The translations under genes and the position numbers were made by a program. A DNA stretch of 64,000 nt from Allobacillus halotolerans (GTDB lineage: Bacteria > Bacillota > Bacilli > Bacillales > Alkalibacillaceae): assembly GCF_028743495.1 (NCBI RefSeq), contig NZ_CP117968.1. The stretch is one strand, 5' to 3'. This document shows, in pieces, positions 8,110 through 16,493 of this stretch; position 1 is the first letter of the stretch, and the number at the start of each line of letters is the position of its first letter. The notes under the pieces were generated by a model that did no database searches, was not told the origin of the DNA, and worked only from the letters and a program-made list of their open reading frames with translations.

Positions 8110-9045
8110 TTGATCATGCAAATTTTATTCAATATTATTATGGGTATCATTTTACCATTGCTAATCTTAGTTGCGGTCGGTGCATTATTGCAGCGAAAAT
8201 TTACGTTAGATTTAAAGACATTATCAAAGATCTTGACGTATTTACTGTTACCTGTTGTCGCATTTGTCAATATCTACGAGAGTGATATCAACTTAAACGT
8301 TCTCTTTGATGTCTTGTTTTTTCAAGGAATTTTATCCATTTTACTAATGATATTTTCGTATAGTGTCGTCAAATTACTTAAGCTTGATAAAGGGATGTCA
8401 GCGGTTTACAAGAATAGTGTTGTATTGATCAACTCTGGAAATTACGGAATACCCGTCAGCCAGATGATTTTTCACCAACATCCACTAGGGATGACCATCC
8501 AGATTATCGTGATGCTTATTCAAAATTTCATTACGTATACATATGGTTTAATGAATTCAGTTTCTGTTCATGCAAAAGGAAAAGGGGCTGCTTTCGGTCA
8601 ATTTCTGAAGCTTCCGATGTTATATGCTTTGTTATTGGGAGTGGTTTTGAAAGCATTGAATATCAGCATCCCAACGGTTCTATGGCAACCGCTAGAAAAC
8701 TTATCGGACGCTTTTTTGGCCATTGCTTTGTTGACACTTGGTGCGCAGCTTGCCTATGTCCAGTTAAAAAAGTTTAATAAACTTTTATTGTTGTCAATCC
8801 TTGGTCGTCTGTTTGTTTCGCCAGCTTTGGCGTTAGGGCTGATTTTTATTCTCGGATTGGATGGTATTGTCGCACAATCATTGTTTATCGCTAGTTCTTT
8901 TCCGTCCTCAAGAAATAGTGCGCAATTCGCCTTGGAATTCGATCATCATCCAGAGTTAGCTGGCCAGATTGTTTTGGTTTCTACAATTCTAAGCAGTTTG
9001 ACTGTTGGTGTCGTGATCTATGTTGCTGAAGTGCTATTTGGATAA
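8110..9045 (+). CDS. AEC (auxin efflux carrier) family transporter
   Basis: Integral membrane protein of about 311 residues with ten predicted helices in two five-helix halves. Family-typical features are LPLLILVAVGALLQRKF near the start, the NSGNYGIPVSQM segment with its conserved Asn-Gly-Pro in the fourth region, and SSFPSSRNSAQFALEF before the last helices. The substrate is probably a small organic or amino acid anion, but this cannot be read here. TTG at 8110 has AAGG 6 bases upstream; ATG at 8116 is the alternative. Confidence 0.85.
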   Translation: MIMQILFNIIMGIILPLLILVAVGALLQRKFTLDLKTLSKILTYLLLPVVAFVNIYESDINLNVLFDVLFFQGILSILLMIFSYSVVKLLKLDKGMSAVYKNSVVLINSGNYGIPVSQMIFHQHPLGMTIQIIVMLIQNFITYTYGLMNSVSVHAKGKGAAFGQFLKLPMLYALLLGVVLKALNISIPTVLWQPLENLSDAFLAIALLTLGAQLAYVQLKKFNKLLLLSILGRLFVSPALALGLIFILGLDGIVAQSLFIASSFPSSRNSAQFALEFDHHPELAGQIVLVSTILSSLTVGVVIYVAEVLFG

Positions 9046-9060
9046 TGGAAGGTGAAGGTA

Positions 9061-9237
9061 ATGAAAAAAGTTTTAACAGATTTGACTTGGGTTGTGCTTC
9101 AATTGTCCGCGGTGATTGCTGCATTCATTGGCGTTCTTTTAGCCGGGAATGGAAATGGTTATTGGGTTTTTTTCATCGTTTTGACCTCTGTTTTGACGTT
9201 TTTGGCAATTACACGTGCTACTAAACTGGCTGAATAA
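9061..9237 (+). CDS. Small two-helix membrane protein, 58 aa
   Basis: Starts 15 bases after the AEC transporter stop, so it is likely in the same transcript. GGAAGGTG lies 7 bases before the ATG at 9061. Two hydrophobic segments are visible, around WVVLQLSAVIAAFIGVLLA and YWVFFIVLTSVLTFLAI, with a short Gly-Asn turn between them and a charged tail RATKLAE. No family recognised; a helper subunit of the carrier is possible but unproven. Confidence 0.7.
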   Translation: MKKVLTDLTWVVLQLSAVIAAFIGVLLAGNGNGYWVFFIVLTSVLTFLAITRATKLAE

Positions 9238-9270
9238 ATTTATAAGAAAAAATTCGTAGTAGTTGGATAG

Positions 9271-9306
9271 AAAAACGACAACCGAATATAGTGGTTGTCG
9301 TTTTTC
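9271..9306. terminator. Bidirectional terminator
   Basis: AAAAACGACAACC pairs with GGTTGTCGTTTTT around loop GAATATAGT. It lies between convergent genes, with a T run on one side and an A run on the other, so it can end transcripts from both directions. Confidence 0.92.
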
Positions 9307-9313
9307 TTTTTGT

Positions 9314-10630
9314 TTATACGGTTGTTGTTTCTGTGTTCGATGTTATCCCTGTAGCTTTGGCAATAGCTTGCTCTAAGTCATCGATTAAATCATCGACGTG
9401 CTCAATGCCGACAGACAAGCGAATTAAATCTTCTGTTACGCCGGAAGCTTTGAGACCCTCTTCATTTAACTGCTGGTGCGTTGTACTCGCCGGGTGAATG
9501 ATTAAGCTTTTGGCATCCCCAACGTTTGCGAGGTGAGACCATAGATTCACCTGATTGATTACATCAGCACCAGCTTCATACCCACCCTTAATGCCAAAGA
9601 CGACGACAGAACCCGCGCCTTTTGGAAAATATTTTTTTGCAAGCTCAACGGATTCATGGTTTTCTTGTTCCGGATACGTTACCCAATCGACAGCGGGGTG
9701 AGACTCCAAGTAGTCAACGATCTTTCGCGTGTTTGCAATGTGTTCTTTTAGTCGAACATGAAGCGTTTCAATGCCTAAGGCGATCTGGAAAGCATTGAAA
9801 GGACTTAATGCAGCACCGGTATCACGCAAAACCTGTACGCGTGCTTTTGTAATGAAGGCAGCTTCTGGTAAAGCTTCCGCATAAACTAACCCATGATAGC
9901 TAGGATCAGGCTGTGTGAAACCAGGGAATCGTTCCGAATTCCAGTCAAAATTCCCACCATCGACAATGATTCCACCTAATGTTGTACCATTTCCACCTAA
10001 CCATTTTGTTGCCGAGTGGACGACGATGTCAGCGCCGAAGTCAATTGGACGACAGAGATAAGGAGTTGCGAAGGTATTGTCAATGATGAGCGGCACGCCG
10101 GCTTTATGTGCGATTTTAGCGACTCTTTCAATGTCTAAAATGTTTAAACCGGGATTTCCGATTGTTTCGGCAAAAATGGCTTTCGTTTTTGGAGTGATGG
10201 CCTCTTTAAAATTCTCTGGATCTTTCGGGTCGACGAATCGAGTAGTAATGCCATGTTTCGGGAATGTCGTCGCAAACAAATTGTATGTCCCACCATATAA
10301 CGTTGAGGCTGAAATAATTTCATCGCCAACTTCCGCTACGTTGAAAATTGCTGCTGTGATTGCCGCCATTCCACTGGAAAGCGCCAATGCACCGACACCA
10401 CCTTCCAATTGAGCAACTCGTTCTTCCAATGCGCCGACTGTCGGATTTCCAATTCGTGTATAGATATAGCCTTGCTCTTTTAAGCCAAACAAATCAGCTG
10501 CATGCTCTGTGTTATTAAATTGGTAAGCATTCGTTTGATAAATCGGCAATGCACGTGAACCGGTTGCCGGGTCTGCTTCTAGTCCTCCATGAATACTGAC
10601 AGTTTCCAAACGATAATTTTTCTTAGTCAT
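9314..10630 (-). CDS. metY: O-acetylhomoserine sulfhydrylase
   Basis: PLP-dependent Cys/Met-metabolism enzyme of 438 residues, the length typical of MetY rather than the shorter cystathionine enzymes. It joins O-acetylhomoserine with sulfide to give homocysteine. The PLP lysine is in SATKWLGGNG, with the cofactor-binding Asp in IIDNTFATPY and the N-terminal signature HGGLEADPATGSRA. It lies 14 bases downstream of metX under the S-box riboswitch, so the two genes give a direct-sulfhydrylation route to methionine. The C-terminal extension after SVGIEHVDDLIDDLEQA is short. Confidence 0.94.
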   Translation of the reverse strand: MTKKNYRLETVSIHGGLEADPATGSRALPIYQTNAYQFNNTEHAADLFGLKEQGYIYTRIGNPTVGALEERVAQLEGGVGALALSSGMAAITAAIFNVAEVGDEIISASTLYGGTYNLFATTFPKHGITTRFVDPKDPENFKEAITPKTKAIFAETIGNPGLNILDIERVAKIAHKAGVPLIIDNTFATPYLCRPIDFGADIVVHSATKWLGGNGTTLGGIIVDGGNFDWNSERFPGFTQPDPSYHGLVYAEALPEAAFITKARVQVLRDTGAALSPFNAFQIALGIETLHVRLKEHIANTRKIVDYLESHPAVDWVTYPEQENHESVELAKKYFPKGAGSVVVFGIKGGYEAGADVINQVNLWSHLANVGDAKSLIIHPASTTHQQLNEEGLKASGVTEDLIRLSVGIEHVDDLIDDLEQAIAKATGITSNTETTTV

Positions 10631-10644
10631 GTAAATCGCTCCTT

Positions 10645-11694
10645 TTAATTTTTAATAGTTTCTAAAGACATTGATTTTTCTTGAATAAAAGGTCCCCATT
10701 TTTCAAACTCAACCAAAAAACCATCATGGCCGAAAATGGTTTCGACCTCGTGATATTCTGAGTAGGCTCCGGCTTTTTCGAGATCTTTCACGAAGCGCTT
10801 AATTTTTTCTGGTGGATAGAGAAGATCATTTTGAAACGCCAAAGCAAAGATAGGTACATTGAATTGCTCAAGTACTTGTTGATAGCTCCCTCGACCACGG
10901 GTGATATCGTGTCCGTTCATCGCATCCAATAATCGAATGTAACTATATGGATTAAAGCGGTTCGCAAGTTTTTCGCCTTGATAATTTAAGTAAGATTCTA
11001 CGTCGTACACGCCATTTTGTTGCTGTCTGGAAAATCGCTTGCTGAACAATTCTTCCGGTCGATAAGTGACCATGCCAACCATTCGTGCCAAATGTAATCC
11101 ATCTTTTGGTTGCTCGCCATTTTTTAAAGCCTGATCTCGGAGAATGGCTTGCTTCGCGATATGGTTAAAGGCAATCGCATAATCTGAAAAAACAGGTGTG
11201 ACCGCGATGGGGAAGATTGCCTCCATGTAATCGGGGTACATTAATCCCCACTCTAAGACTTGCATTCCACCTAAAGATCCACCGATGACTGCTTTCAATT
11301 GGTCGATGCCTAAAATGTTGAGTGCAACAAATTGGGCCTCAACTAAATCGCGAACGGTCAATGTTGGGAATTGATCTTGATAAGGTTCGCCATTGGGCTG
11401 TGATGAACCCGGTCCGGTCGAACCATCACATCCACCGAGCACATTAAACGTAATTACTTGGTAACAGGCGGTATCGATATAACCACTTTCATGAATCAAT
11501 CCACGCCACCAACCAGGCTTCGTATCTGTCCCTACAGCAAATTGGTTTCCAGTTAGTGCATGACAAACGAGAATGGTCGGTGCATCGATCGGACCACATT
11601 GTTCGTAGGCAAGGTGGATCTCATCCAATTGTTCGCCGCTTTCCAAACTGAAATTTGGAATGGAAACTGAACCATGCTGCACAGTCTTTGTCAT
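10645..11694 (-). CDS. metX: Homoserine O-acetyltransferase
   Basis: Alpha/beta-hydrolase-fold acyltransferase of 349 residues that activates homoserine with acetyl-CoA. The nucleophile elbow is GGSLGGMQ (Ser), and the other triad members are the Asp in QNDLLYPPEKI and His in FGHDGFLVE. The oxyanion/substrate segment ALTGNQF and the NVLGGCDGSTGP block are typical of MetX. AAAGGAG lies upstream of the ATG. It is first in the metX-metY operon and preceded by an S-box leader, so it is switched off when SAM is plentiful. Confidence 0.94.
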   Translation of the reverse strand: MTKTVQHGSVSIPNFSLESGEQLDEIHLAYEQCGPIDAPTILVCHALTGNQFAVGTDTKPGWWRGLIHESGYIDTACYQVITFNVLGGCDGSTGPGSSQPNGEPYQDQFPTLTVRDLVEAQFVALNILGIDQLKAVIGGSLGGMQVLEWGLMYPDYMEAIFPIAVTPVFSDYAIAFNHIAKQAILRDQALKNGEQPKDGLHLARMVGMVTYRPEELFSKRFSRQQQNGVYDVESYLNYQGEKLANRFNPYSYIRLLDAMNGHDITRGRGSYQQVLEQFNVPIFALAFQNDLLYPPEKIKRFVKDLEKAGAYSEYHEVETIFGHDGFLVEFEKWGPFIQEKSMSLETIKN

Positions 11695-11728
11695 TGATGT
11701 TCTCCTTTCATTTTGATCTCACGGTATT

Positions 11729-11760
11729 AAAAAGACCTCCCTGCTTTGAGCAGAGAGGCC
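11729..11760 (-). terminator. S-box expression-platform terminator
   Basis: On the minus strand GGCCTCTCTGCTC pairs with GAGCAGGGAGGTC-type sequence through an AAA loop and is followed by TTTTT. It lies between the SAM aptamer and metX and would form when SAM is bound. Confidence 0.9.
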
Positions 11761-11784
11761 AGAATATACGATGTCGACATTTTG

Positions 11785-11902
11785 GTCCCTCTCATCTCTC
11801 AAAGCAGATTTGCTTTGCTGGAATTAGCACCTTTTAAAACCGTTGTTTAAAGGTTGCCGGGCGTCATCGGGCCAGTCCCTCAGCCACTCTCGATAAGAGT
11901 TT
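11785..11902 (-). promoter_or_regulatory. SAM-I (S-box) riboswitch
   Basis: The minus strand shows the full set of conserved S-box blocks in order: CTTATCGAGAGTGG, CTGAGGGACTGGCCC, ATGACGCCCGGCAACC, AAGGTGCTAATTCCAGC, and GAGAGATGAGAG closing helix P1. It controls metX-metY by transcription attenuation with the adjacent terminator. Confidence 0.96.
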
Positions 11903-11905
11903 AGA

Positions 11906-11933
11906 ATATTATTTAATTTTGAATTAATTGTAA
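11906..11933 (-). promoter_or_regulatory. Sigma-A promoter of the metXY leader
   Basis: Minus-strand TTACAA and TAATAT spaced 16 bp, ending about 5 bases upstream of the riboswitch start. Confidence 0.6.
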
Positions 11934-12019
11934 TGTTAGCACGCTAAAGTAGGAGTGTCAATGTGTAATCGAGAAAATTTATTTTCATGTGATCAATAGG
12001 TTTTGAACCTTCTTTATTG

Positions 12020-12285
12020 TCTCTATCCCCCCGAACGGCTATGAAAATATCGCGGAAAGTCCTATAGAAGGCCTCTATCCTCCCGAACGGCTATGAAAAT
12101 GTCACGGAAAGTCCTATAGAAGGCCCCTATCCCCCCGAACGGCTATGAAAATATCGCGGAAAGTCCTATAGAAGGCCTCTATCCCCCCGAATGGCTGAGA
12201 AAATATCGCGGAAAGTCCTATAGAAGTCCTCTATCCCCCCGAATGGCTATGAAAATTTCATGGAAAGTCCTATAGAAAAAATCAC
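12020..12285. repeat. 52-bp tandem array B (CCCGAACGG family)
   Basis: Five units with the CCCGAA core Gs at 12033, 12085, 12137, 12189 and 12241, exactly 52 bp apart. Unit elements are CTATCCCCCCGAACGGCTAT, a variable AAAATATCG, then CGGAAAGTCCTATAGA. Read on the minus strand, TCTATAGGAC, TTTCCG and CCGTTCGGGG line up with array C at 20.1 kb, so B and C are one family in opposite orientations. It occupies the gap between the metX promoter and the cupin gene. Confidence 0.93.
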
Positions 12286-12365
12286 CGTCATTGAAAGCCG
12301 ATAATCACAAAAATGGTTATTCGCATAGGTTAAACTGAAATATATTTTTGAAAGGAAGTTGTTTC

Positions 12366-12815
12366 ATGAATTACGGATACCCAAACCATCCATATAACCA
12401 TTCCATGCCTGATTGTGGTTGTCACCCGTTTGTCGTCAATATTGCCGGTGCTACTCGTGCTAACCAAACGTTTCGTACAGCAATCTGGACGGGAGAACAT
12501 TTTCAAGTGACGTTGATGACCATTATGCCTGGTGACGATATTGGCTTGGAAATTCATCCAAATACGGATCAATTTTTACGGATAGAAGAAGGGCATGGAT
12601 TTGTTCAGATGGGAGATTGTGAAGATCAGTTAGATTTTTGTACGGAAGTCGGACCAGGGAATGCAGTGATGGTCCCAGCAGGTAAATGGCACAACATGAC
12701 AAACATTGGTCCAGTTCCATTAAAACTGTATTCAGTTTATGCGCCTCCTGAGCATCCATACGGAACGGTACATGCAACAAAAGTAGACGCGATGGCAGAA
12801 GAACACGGGTATTAA
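12366..12815 (+). CDS. Cupin-domain protein
   Basis: Single conserved-barrel cupin of 149 residues. Motif 1 appears around GDDIGLEIHPNTDQFLRIEE (metal His and Glu) and motif 2 around GNAVMVPAGKWHNMTN (second His). The N-terminus is rich in Pro, Tyr and His (NYGYPNHPYNH) and followed by CGCHPFVV. Related Bacillus proteins are small mannose-6-phosphate-isomerase-like or spore-associated cupins; the substrate is unknown. ATG at 12366 has GGAAG 8 bases upstream. It is flanked by repeat arrays on both sides. Confidence 0.82.
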   Translation: MNYGYPNHPYNHSMPDCGCHPFVVNIAGATRANQTFRTAIWTGEHFQVTLMTIMPGDDIGLEIHPNTDQFLRIEEGHGFVQMGDCEDQLDFCTEVGPGNAVMVPAGKWHNMTNIGPVPLKLYSVYAPPEHPYGTVHATKVDAMAEEHGY

Positions 12816-12837
12816 AAAGGCGGCACACATATCAAGC

Positions 12838-12960
12838 GCGTAAGTAGTCTGGAACAAGAGAAGTGCATGTGAAATGCATTTCTCGTTACATAGAGGGACT
12901 GACCGATGAAAGTTATGTCATCACGAACAGAGGGAGTTACCTGATAACCTTATACTTGGA
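12838..12960 (+). other. Candidate structured RNA or element
   Basis: Directly after the cupin gene. GAGAAGTGCAT pairs with ATGCATTTCTC through an 11-bp stem (one G-T pair) and loop GTGAA. It is followed by ordered sequence (GAGGGACTGACCGATGAAAG, ATGTCATCACGAACAG, AGGGAGTTACC) that looks unlike the AT-rich gaps nearby. No riboswitch signature is recognised and there is no T run. It may be a stable mRNA 3' end or a decayed element. Confidence 0.35.
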
Positions 12961-12989
12961 GTTTCAGAAACTGGACTTGATTTTGAGAC

Positions 12990-13118
12990 ACTGATCTTCC
13001 GTGTTAAATTGCTAGGCTTCAATGTTAATATGTAGTTCTTCAGTGTTGACGGGCCAACCTTCAGTGTTAAATCACTAACCTTCAGTGTTAATCCACCTAC
13101 TATCCGTATTTAAGGAGC
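12990..13118. repeat. 21-bp tandem array I (TTCAGTGTTAA family)
   Basis: Six 21-bp units with the TGTTA-type core at 13002, 13023, 13044, 13065, 13086 and 13107. The best units read CCTTCAGTGTTAA plus a variable tail. It ends about 14 bases before the terminator of the next gene. Confidence 0.88.
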
Positions 13119-13131
13119 ACCTAGAAAAAAT

Positions 13132-13162
13132 AAAAATCCACGCCATTAGACGTGGATTTTTT
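13132..13162 (-). terminator. Terminator of the MFS gene
   Basis: AAAATCCACGCC and GACGTGGATTTTTT form a strong stem with runs of A and T on either side; the position fits the end of the minus-strand transporter. Confidence 0.9.
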
Positions 13163-13170
13163 CGAATCAA

Positions 13171-14325
13171 TTATGCTTTTTTCCCGTAAGGCAAGAGGTG
13201 GTAAAGCGTCATGAGGATTGTGCCACTTAAAGCGATGAATCCTAATACAAAGTACAATGTCGATCCACCGTATTGGTCAATAATTGCACCACCAAGCAAG
13301 GAGCCGATTATTCCTGATACACCGAAGAAAACGGCGTAGAAAATAAGGTGCCCGGTAGACTGCAAAATACGTGGAATTAATCGTGTGACATAGTCCATTG
13401 CGGATAAGTATAAAATTCCGAATGTTAGTCCGTGTAAGAATTGCAATCCAATAATCATCCAATAATCATCGACGAGAGCAAATAAGAACCAACGAAGCGT
13501 GTAGATTGCTCCAGCTAAAATTACGAAGATCAATGTATGATACTTTCTAAACCATCTTCCAGCAAAGAAAAACACAATTGCTTCACTAATGACTCCAACA
13601 AACCAAGCAACACCGACGTAAAAGTTGGAACCGCCTAGTTGAGCAATATATAAACCGATGTAACTATCATTCGCACGGTGTGATACGGTTAAAAACATCA
13701 TAAAAAATAGAAAGAAGATAAAAGGCTTATATTTTAATAAACTAGCTGCATCTTTGAAGCTGACGGGCTCTTGTTCGACCTTCACATCTTTCACTCGAAA
13801 AGTGACGAACAAAGCGATTAACGCAAAGGCTAAATAAGGCCAAAGCATATATTCCACACCGTAAATCGTGAGTACTAACCCAATGGCAAGTGAAGATGTC
13901 GCAAAGCCGACAGATCCCCAAGTACGAATCGTCCCGAATGAAACCCCGACATCATCTGCACGGCGTTGCGCTAAACTATCACCAAGTGCGCCAATTGGTG
14001 TTGAAAAGAAATAAAATAAAAATCCGAAGAAAATAAGTAAGTAAAATTGCGTGACACTTAAGAAAATCGAGCTGAATATAATTAATCCAAAAATACAAAT
14101 CAATAAAAATCGTTTAACGGTTTTATGCTTGTCACTCATATAGCCCCAAAAAGGTTGGGATATAATTTGCGCAAGCGGGCCGACCGCCAACACAAATCCG
14201 ATTTCTGACCCTGTTAATCCTCGTTCAGCAAGGTATAATGGTAGATAACTAATAATAATTGTATTGGTTGCATGAAAGGCAAATAACAATGCTTTCAGAG
14301 GTGTCAACGATTGTTGTTCTGACAT
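13171..14325 (-). CDS. MFS transporter (MFS_1-like / sugar or phenylpropionate permease type)
   Basis: A 384-residue, 12-helix carrier. The signature of the MFS_1-like branch is seen in PLAQIISQPFWGYMSDKHKTVKR after helix 2 and in RTWGSVGFATSS in helix 5. The second half opens with FFFLFFMMFLTVSHRANDSYIGLYI. Related Bacillus proteins are annotated as nucleoside, sugar or phenylpropionate permeases, and the substrate cannot be assigned here. The gene stands alone, with its own terminator. Confidence 0.85.
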   Translation of the reverse strand: MSEQQSLTPLKALLFAFHATNTIIISYLPLYLAERGLTGSEIGFVLAVGPLAQIISQPFWGYMSDKHKTVKRFLLICIFGLIIFSSIFLSVTQFYLLIFFGFLFYFFSTPIGALGDSLAQRRADDVGVSFGTIRTWGSVGFATSSLAIGLVLTIYGVEYMLWPYLAFALIALFVTFRVKDVKVEQEPVSFKDAASLLKYKPFIFFLFFMMFLTVSHRANDSYIGLYIAQLGGSNFYVGVAWFVGVISEAIVFFFAGRWFRKYHTLIFVILAGAIYTLRWFLFALVDDYWMIIGLQFLHGLTFGILYLSAMDYVTRLIPRILQSTGHLIFYAVFFGVSGIIGSLLGGAIIDQYGGSTLYFVLGFIALSGTILMTLYHLLPYGKKA

Positions 14326-14426
14326 AAAATCACATATCCTTTAATTAGATTGACTAAATTACTATAACTCATTTTCAAGGGAGTTTCCAGAAACATAATT
14401 TCGAATGAAAAAAAGGTGGAATATCC

Positions 14427-15032
14427 ATGGCGATCAATTATCGCAAGTGCCCAGCGTGTGACTCAACGAATGTCATTCCGATTGTATACGGTGAACCCGA
14501 TTCTTATTTAGCCCTGGAAGCCGATGAAACAAAAGTCTTATTGGGCGGCTGCGTAATCATGCCAAATTCACCCGAATATCATTGCCGCAATTGCGAGAAT
14601 GAGTGGACCCGTGAAGATTCGATTATTCACGCTTATGAACAAATTGATCAATTGGAAATGAGAATAGGTAGTTTTTCAGATGGGCACACGAATATCATGA
14701 TAGATTTCGTGAAGCAAACAATTGAGATTAGCCATAGTTTTATAGAAGAAGACTCATTTCAAAGGAAATTAACAGACGACGAAATAAAAAACATTCGTTT
14801 TAGGTTGCGGTGGACCGGTATTTTAAATTGGAGAAGACGATATTCCAACCCTCGGATCTTGGATGGTCAGCAGTGGGAAATAACTTTGTATAGAAGTCGA
14901 AATCGTCGAAGTATAAAGCGGTCTGGCGACAACCGGTACCCCGACCAATGGAATGAATTTTGTGAGTTATTGAGAGACATAACAGGGGAAGAATTTCATT
15001 ATTCAACAAATGAAGGAGATAATTATGATTGA
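14427..15032 (+). CDS. Zinc-ribbon hypothetical protein, 201 aa
   Basis: The N-terminal 55 residues form a four-cysteine zinc ribbon: CPACDS near residue 8 and CRNCENEW near residue 53. The remainder is polar and predicted mixed alpha/beta, with a basic stretch NWRRRYSNPR around residue 135. Proteins of this kind occur next to DUF1648 genes, and the next gene overlaps its stop codon. No function is assignable; nucleic-acid or protein binding by the ribbon is a guess. Confidence 0.75.
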   Translation: MAINYRKCPACDSTNVIPIVYGEPDSYLALEADETKVLLGGCVIMPNSPEYHCRNCENEWTREDSIIHAYEQIDQLEMRIGSFSDGHTNIMIDFVKQTIEISHSFIEEDSFQRKLTDDEIKNIRFRLRWTGILNWRRRYSNPRILDGQQWEITLYRSRNRRSIKRSGDNRYPDQWNEFCELLRDITGEEFHYSTNEGDNYD

Positions 15033-15531
15033 AAAAGACTATCGACCTAAATTAGATATACCGAAAACGGCATCAGAAAAGTTATGGGACATTATTGGCT
15101 ATACAGCTTTTCTTGGCTCGTTGGTTTTTCTGGGATTTGTGTGGGGAGAATTGCCAGATGAAGTTCCAGCACACTATAACGCCAGTGGGGAAGTCGATCG
15201 GTGGGGATCTAAGTACGAGTTATTCATTTTACCGGGAATTGGCCTTTTTATTTTATTACTGATGCAGTTGTTTGAACGCCATCCAGAAACACATAATTAT
15301 CCGGAACGAATCAATGAAAAGAATGCACGTGAGTTTTATATAAATAGCCGTAAAATGATTAATCTAATCAAAAATCTGTGTTTAGTAATATTTTCATTGA
15401 TTTTAATTGAGTCGGTGTCTATTGCGATGGAGTGGACAGAAGGATCAGGTCCATGGTTGTTTATTTTATTAACTATTAGTGCGTTTGTTCCGATTATTAT
15501 CGGTATGTTGAAACAGCGAAAAATTCGATAA
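15025..15531 (+). CDS. DUF1648-domain membrane protein
   Basis: About 168 residues with four predicted helices. The diagnostic DUF1648 segment, LPDEVPAHYNASGEVDRWGS, lies between helices 1 and 2. Such proteins are related to the SdpI immunity-protein architecture, but this one lacks the full length. ATG at 15025 has AAGGAG 6 bases upstream and overlaps the end of the preceding gene, indicating translational coupling. Confidence 0.85.
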   Translation: MIEKDYRPKLDIPKTASEKLWDIIGYTAFLGSLVFLGFVWGELPDEVPAHYNASGEVDRWGSKYELFILPGIGLFILLLMQLFERHPETHNYPERINEKNAREFYINSRKMINLIKNLCLVIFSLILIESVSIAMEWTEGSGPWLFILLTISAFVPIIIGMLKQRKIR

Positions 15532-15567
15532 CATTGAAAATAATTGAGAAGATGATGGACACCGAGT

Positions 15568-15760
15568 GATTCAACGGCTGGAAGCAATCATTCGATGTCT
15601 GCGCAAGCTATTCGATGGCTAGGGAACGGAATTCGATGTCTGCGCAAGCTAATTCGACGGCTTGCTGCGATAATTCGATGGCTAGAGAAGGGAATTCGAC
15701 GGCTGCAAGTGAAAATTCGATGTCTTTCCAGTGAAATTCAACGGCTAGGTTTAAAATTTC
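15568..15760. repeat. 21-bp tandem array E (ATTCGAYGGCT family)
   Basis: Ten units with the TTCGA or TTCAA core at 15570, 15591, 15611, 15632, 15653, 15674, 15695, 15716, 15737 and 15758 (one step of 20, the rest 21). Half the units read ATTCGATGTCT and the others ATTCGACGGCT or ATTCGATGGCT. It ends exactly where the candidate RNA at 15763 begins. Confidence 0.92.
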
Positions 15761-15762
15761 AT

Positions 15763-15842
15763 AAAAAAAGTCACCTGAGTGGAATCCATCAATCCCAAAT
15801 CCCATTTAGGGCACGAGCCCCTTTTCGGCAGTACAAGGTGAC
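15763..15842 (-). ncRNA. Candidate small structured RNA
   Basis: On the minus strand GTCACCT at the 5' side pairs with AGGTGAC at the 3' side, which is followed directly by seven Ts. Inside lies a short hairpin GGGC-TCGT-GCCC and a GGGATT/GGGATT doublet. A closing stem, an internal hairpin and a terminal U run are the layout of a short independent transcript of about 80 nt. It is divergent from the coat-like gene. I cannot match it to a named family. Confidence 0.45.
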
Positions 15843-15898
15843 GAAGCTTCCCTCAATGCATAGGATGATGTAAGCCTAGCAATTGAGGAGATGATTAT

Positions 15899-16369
15899 AT
15901 GAACCACTCAAACTTTGGTGGACCTTATCCACACCCAGATGACGAAAGGCAATGGGGAAACTTATTACAAGGACTTTTCGGTTTTGGAAATTGGGGGAAT
16001 CAACCACCATTTGGACCACCCGGACAGGGAGGTAGACCACCAGGCCCACCATTCGGACCGCCTAGTGGAGGACCAGGAAGACCGCCATTTGGGCCGCCGC
16101 CAGGTCAAGGAGGAGATGGACCACCAAGCTCACCGCCACCATCATTTACACCGACCCAGCAACAGGTGAGTGTATATGCTGTAGATCCTGGTGGCATAAG
16201 AGGATGCCTTTACCGTTATACGTATGTTTGGTTGAATAACCGTCAACAGTTCTGGTATTATCCAACATTTGTCGGCAGAAATTCCATTGCCGGCTATCGC
16301 TGGATGGGCTTTTATTGGGCCTATTTTGGTATCGATTTAAAACGAATCGATTCTTTCCAATGTTTCTAA
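15899..16369 (+). CDS. Proline/glycine-rich coat-like protein
   Basis: 156 residues in two parts. Residues 1-85 are low-complexity GPP and FGPP repeats after an aromatic start (NHSNFGGPYPHPDDERQW). Residues 90-156 form a compact domain, VSVYAVDPGGIRGCLYRYTY followed by aromatic strands, ending DSFQCF with paired Cys. Bacillus relatives are small, probably surface- or spore-associated proteins, sometimes misnamed as transporters. There is no signal peptide. GAGGAG is 8 bases before the ATG and a terminator follows. A spore or exterior role is an inference from composition. Confidence 0.75.
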   Translation: MNHSNFGGPYPHPDDERQWGNLLQGLFGFGNWGNQPPFGPPGQGGRPPGPPFGPPSGGPGRPPFGPPPGQGGDGPPSSPPPSFTPTQQQVSVYAVDPGGIRGCLYRYTYVWLNNRQQFWYYPTFVGRNSIAGYRWMGFYWAYFGIDLKRIDSFQCF

Positions 16370-16379
16370 AAGAATAGAA

Positions 16380-16411
16380 GGAAGCCACATACATTGTGGT
16401 TTCCTTTTTTA
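16380..16411 (+). terminator. Terminator of the coat-like gene
   Basis: GGAAGCCAC and GTGGTTTCC pair (one G-T) around ATACATT and are followed by TTTTTT. Confidence 0.88.
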
Positions 16412-16493
16412 ATGTATTTCTTTTAATCTACATAAATTCAGAAAATAATGTATGTTAAAATAATAGTTAAGAAAACTAGAGGAGCTAGCCATT

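Noticed and set aside
15595..15873. Plus-strand Arg-rich repeat protein of 92 residues
   Set aside because: Lies wholly in the 21-bp array E and crosses the candidate RNA; no ribosome site.
15915..16169. His/Asp-rich reading frame inside the coat-like gene
   Set aside because: Shadow of the GPP repeats in another frame; the coat-like frame has the ribosome site and a conserved C-terminal domain.
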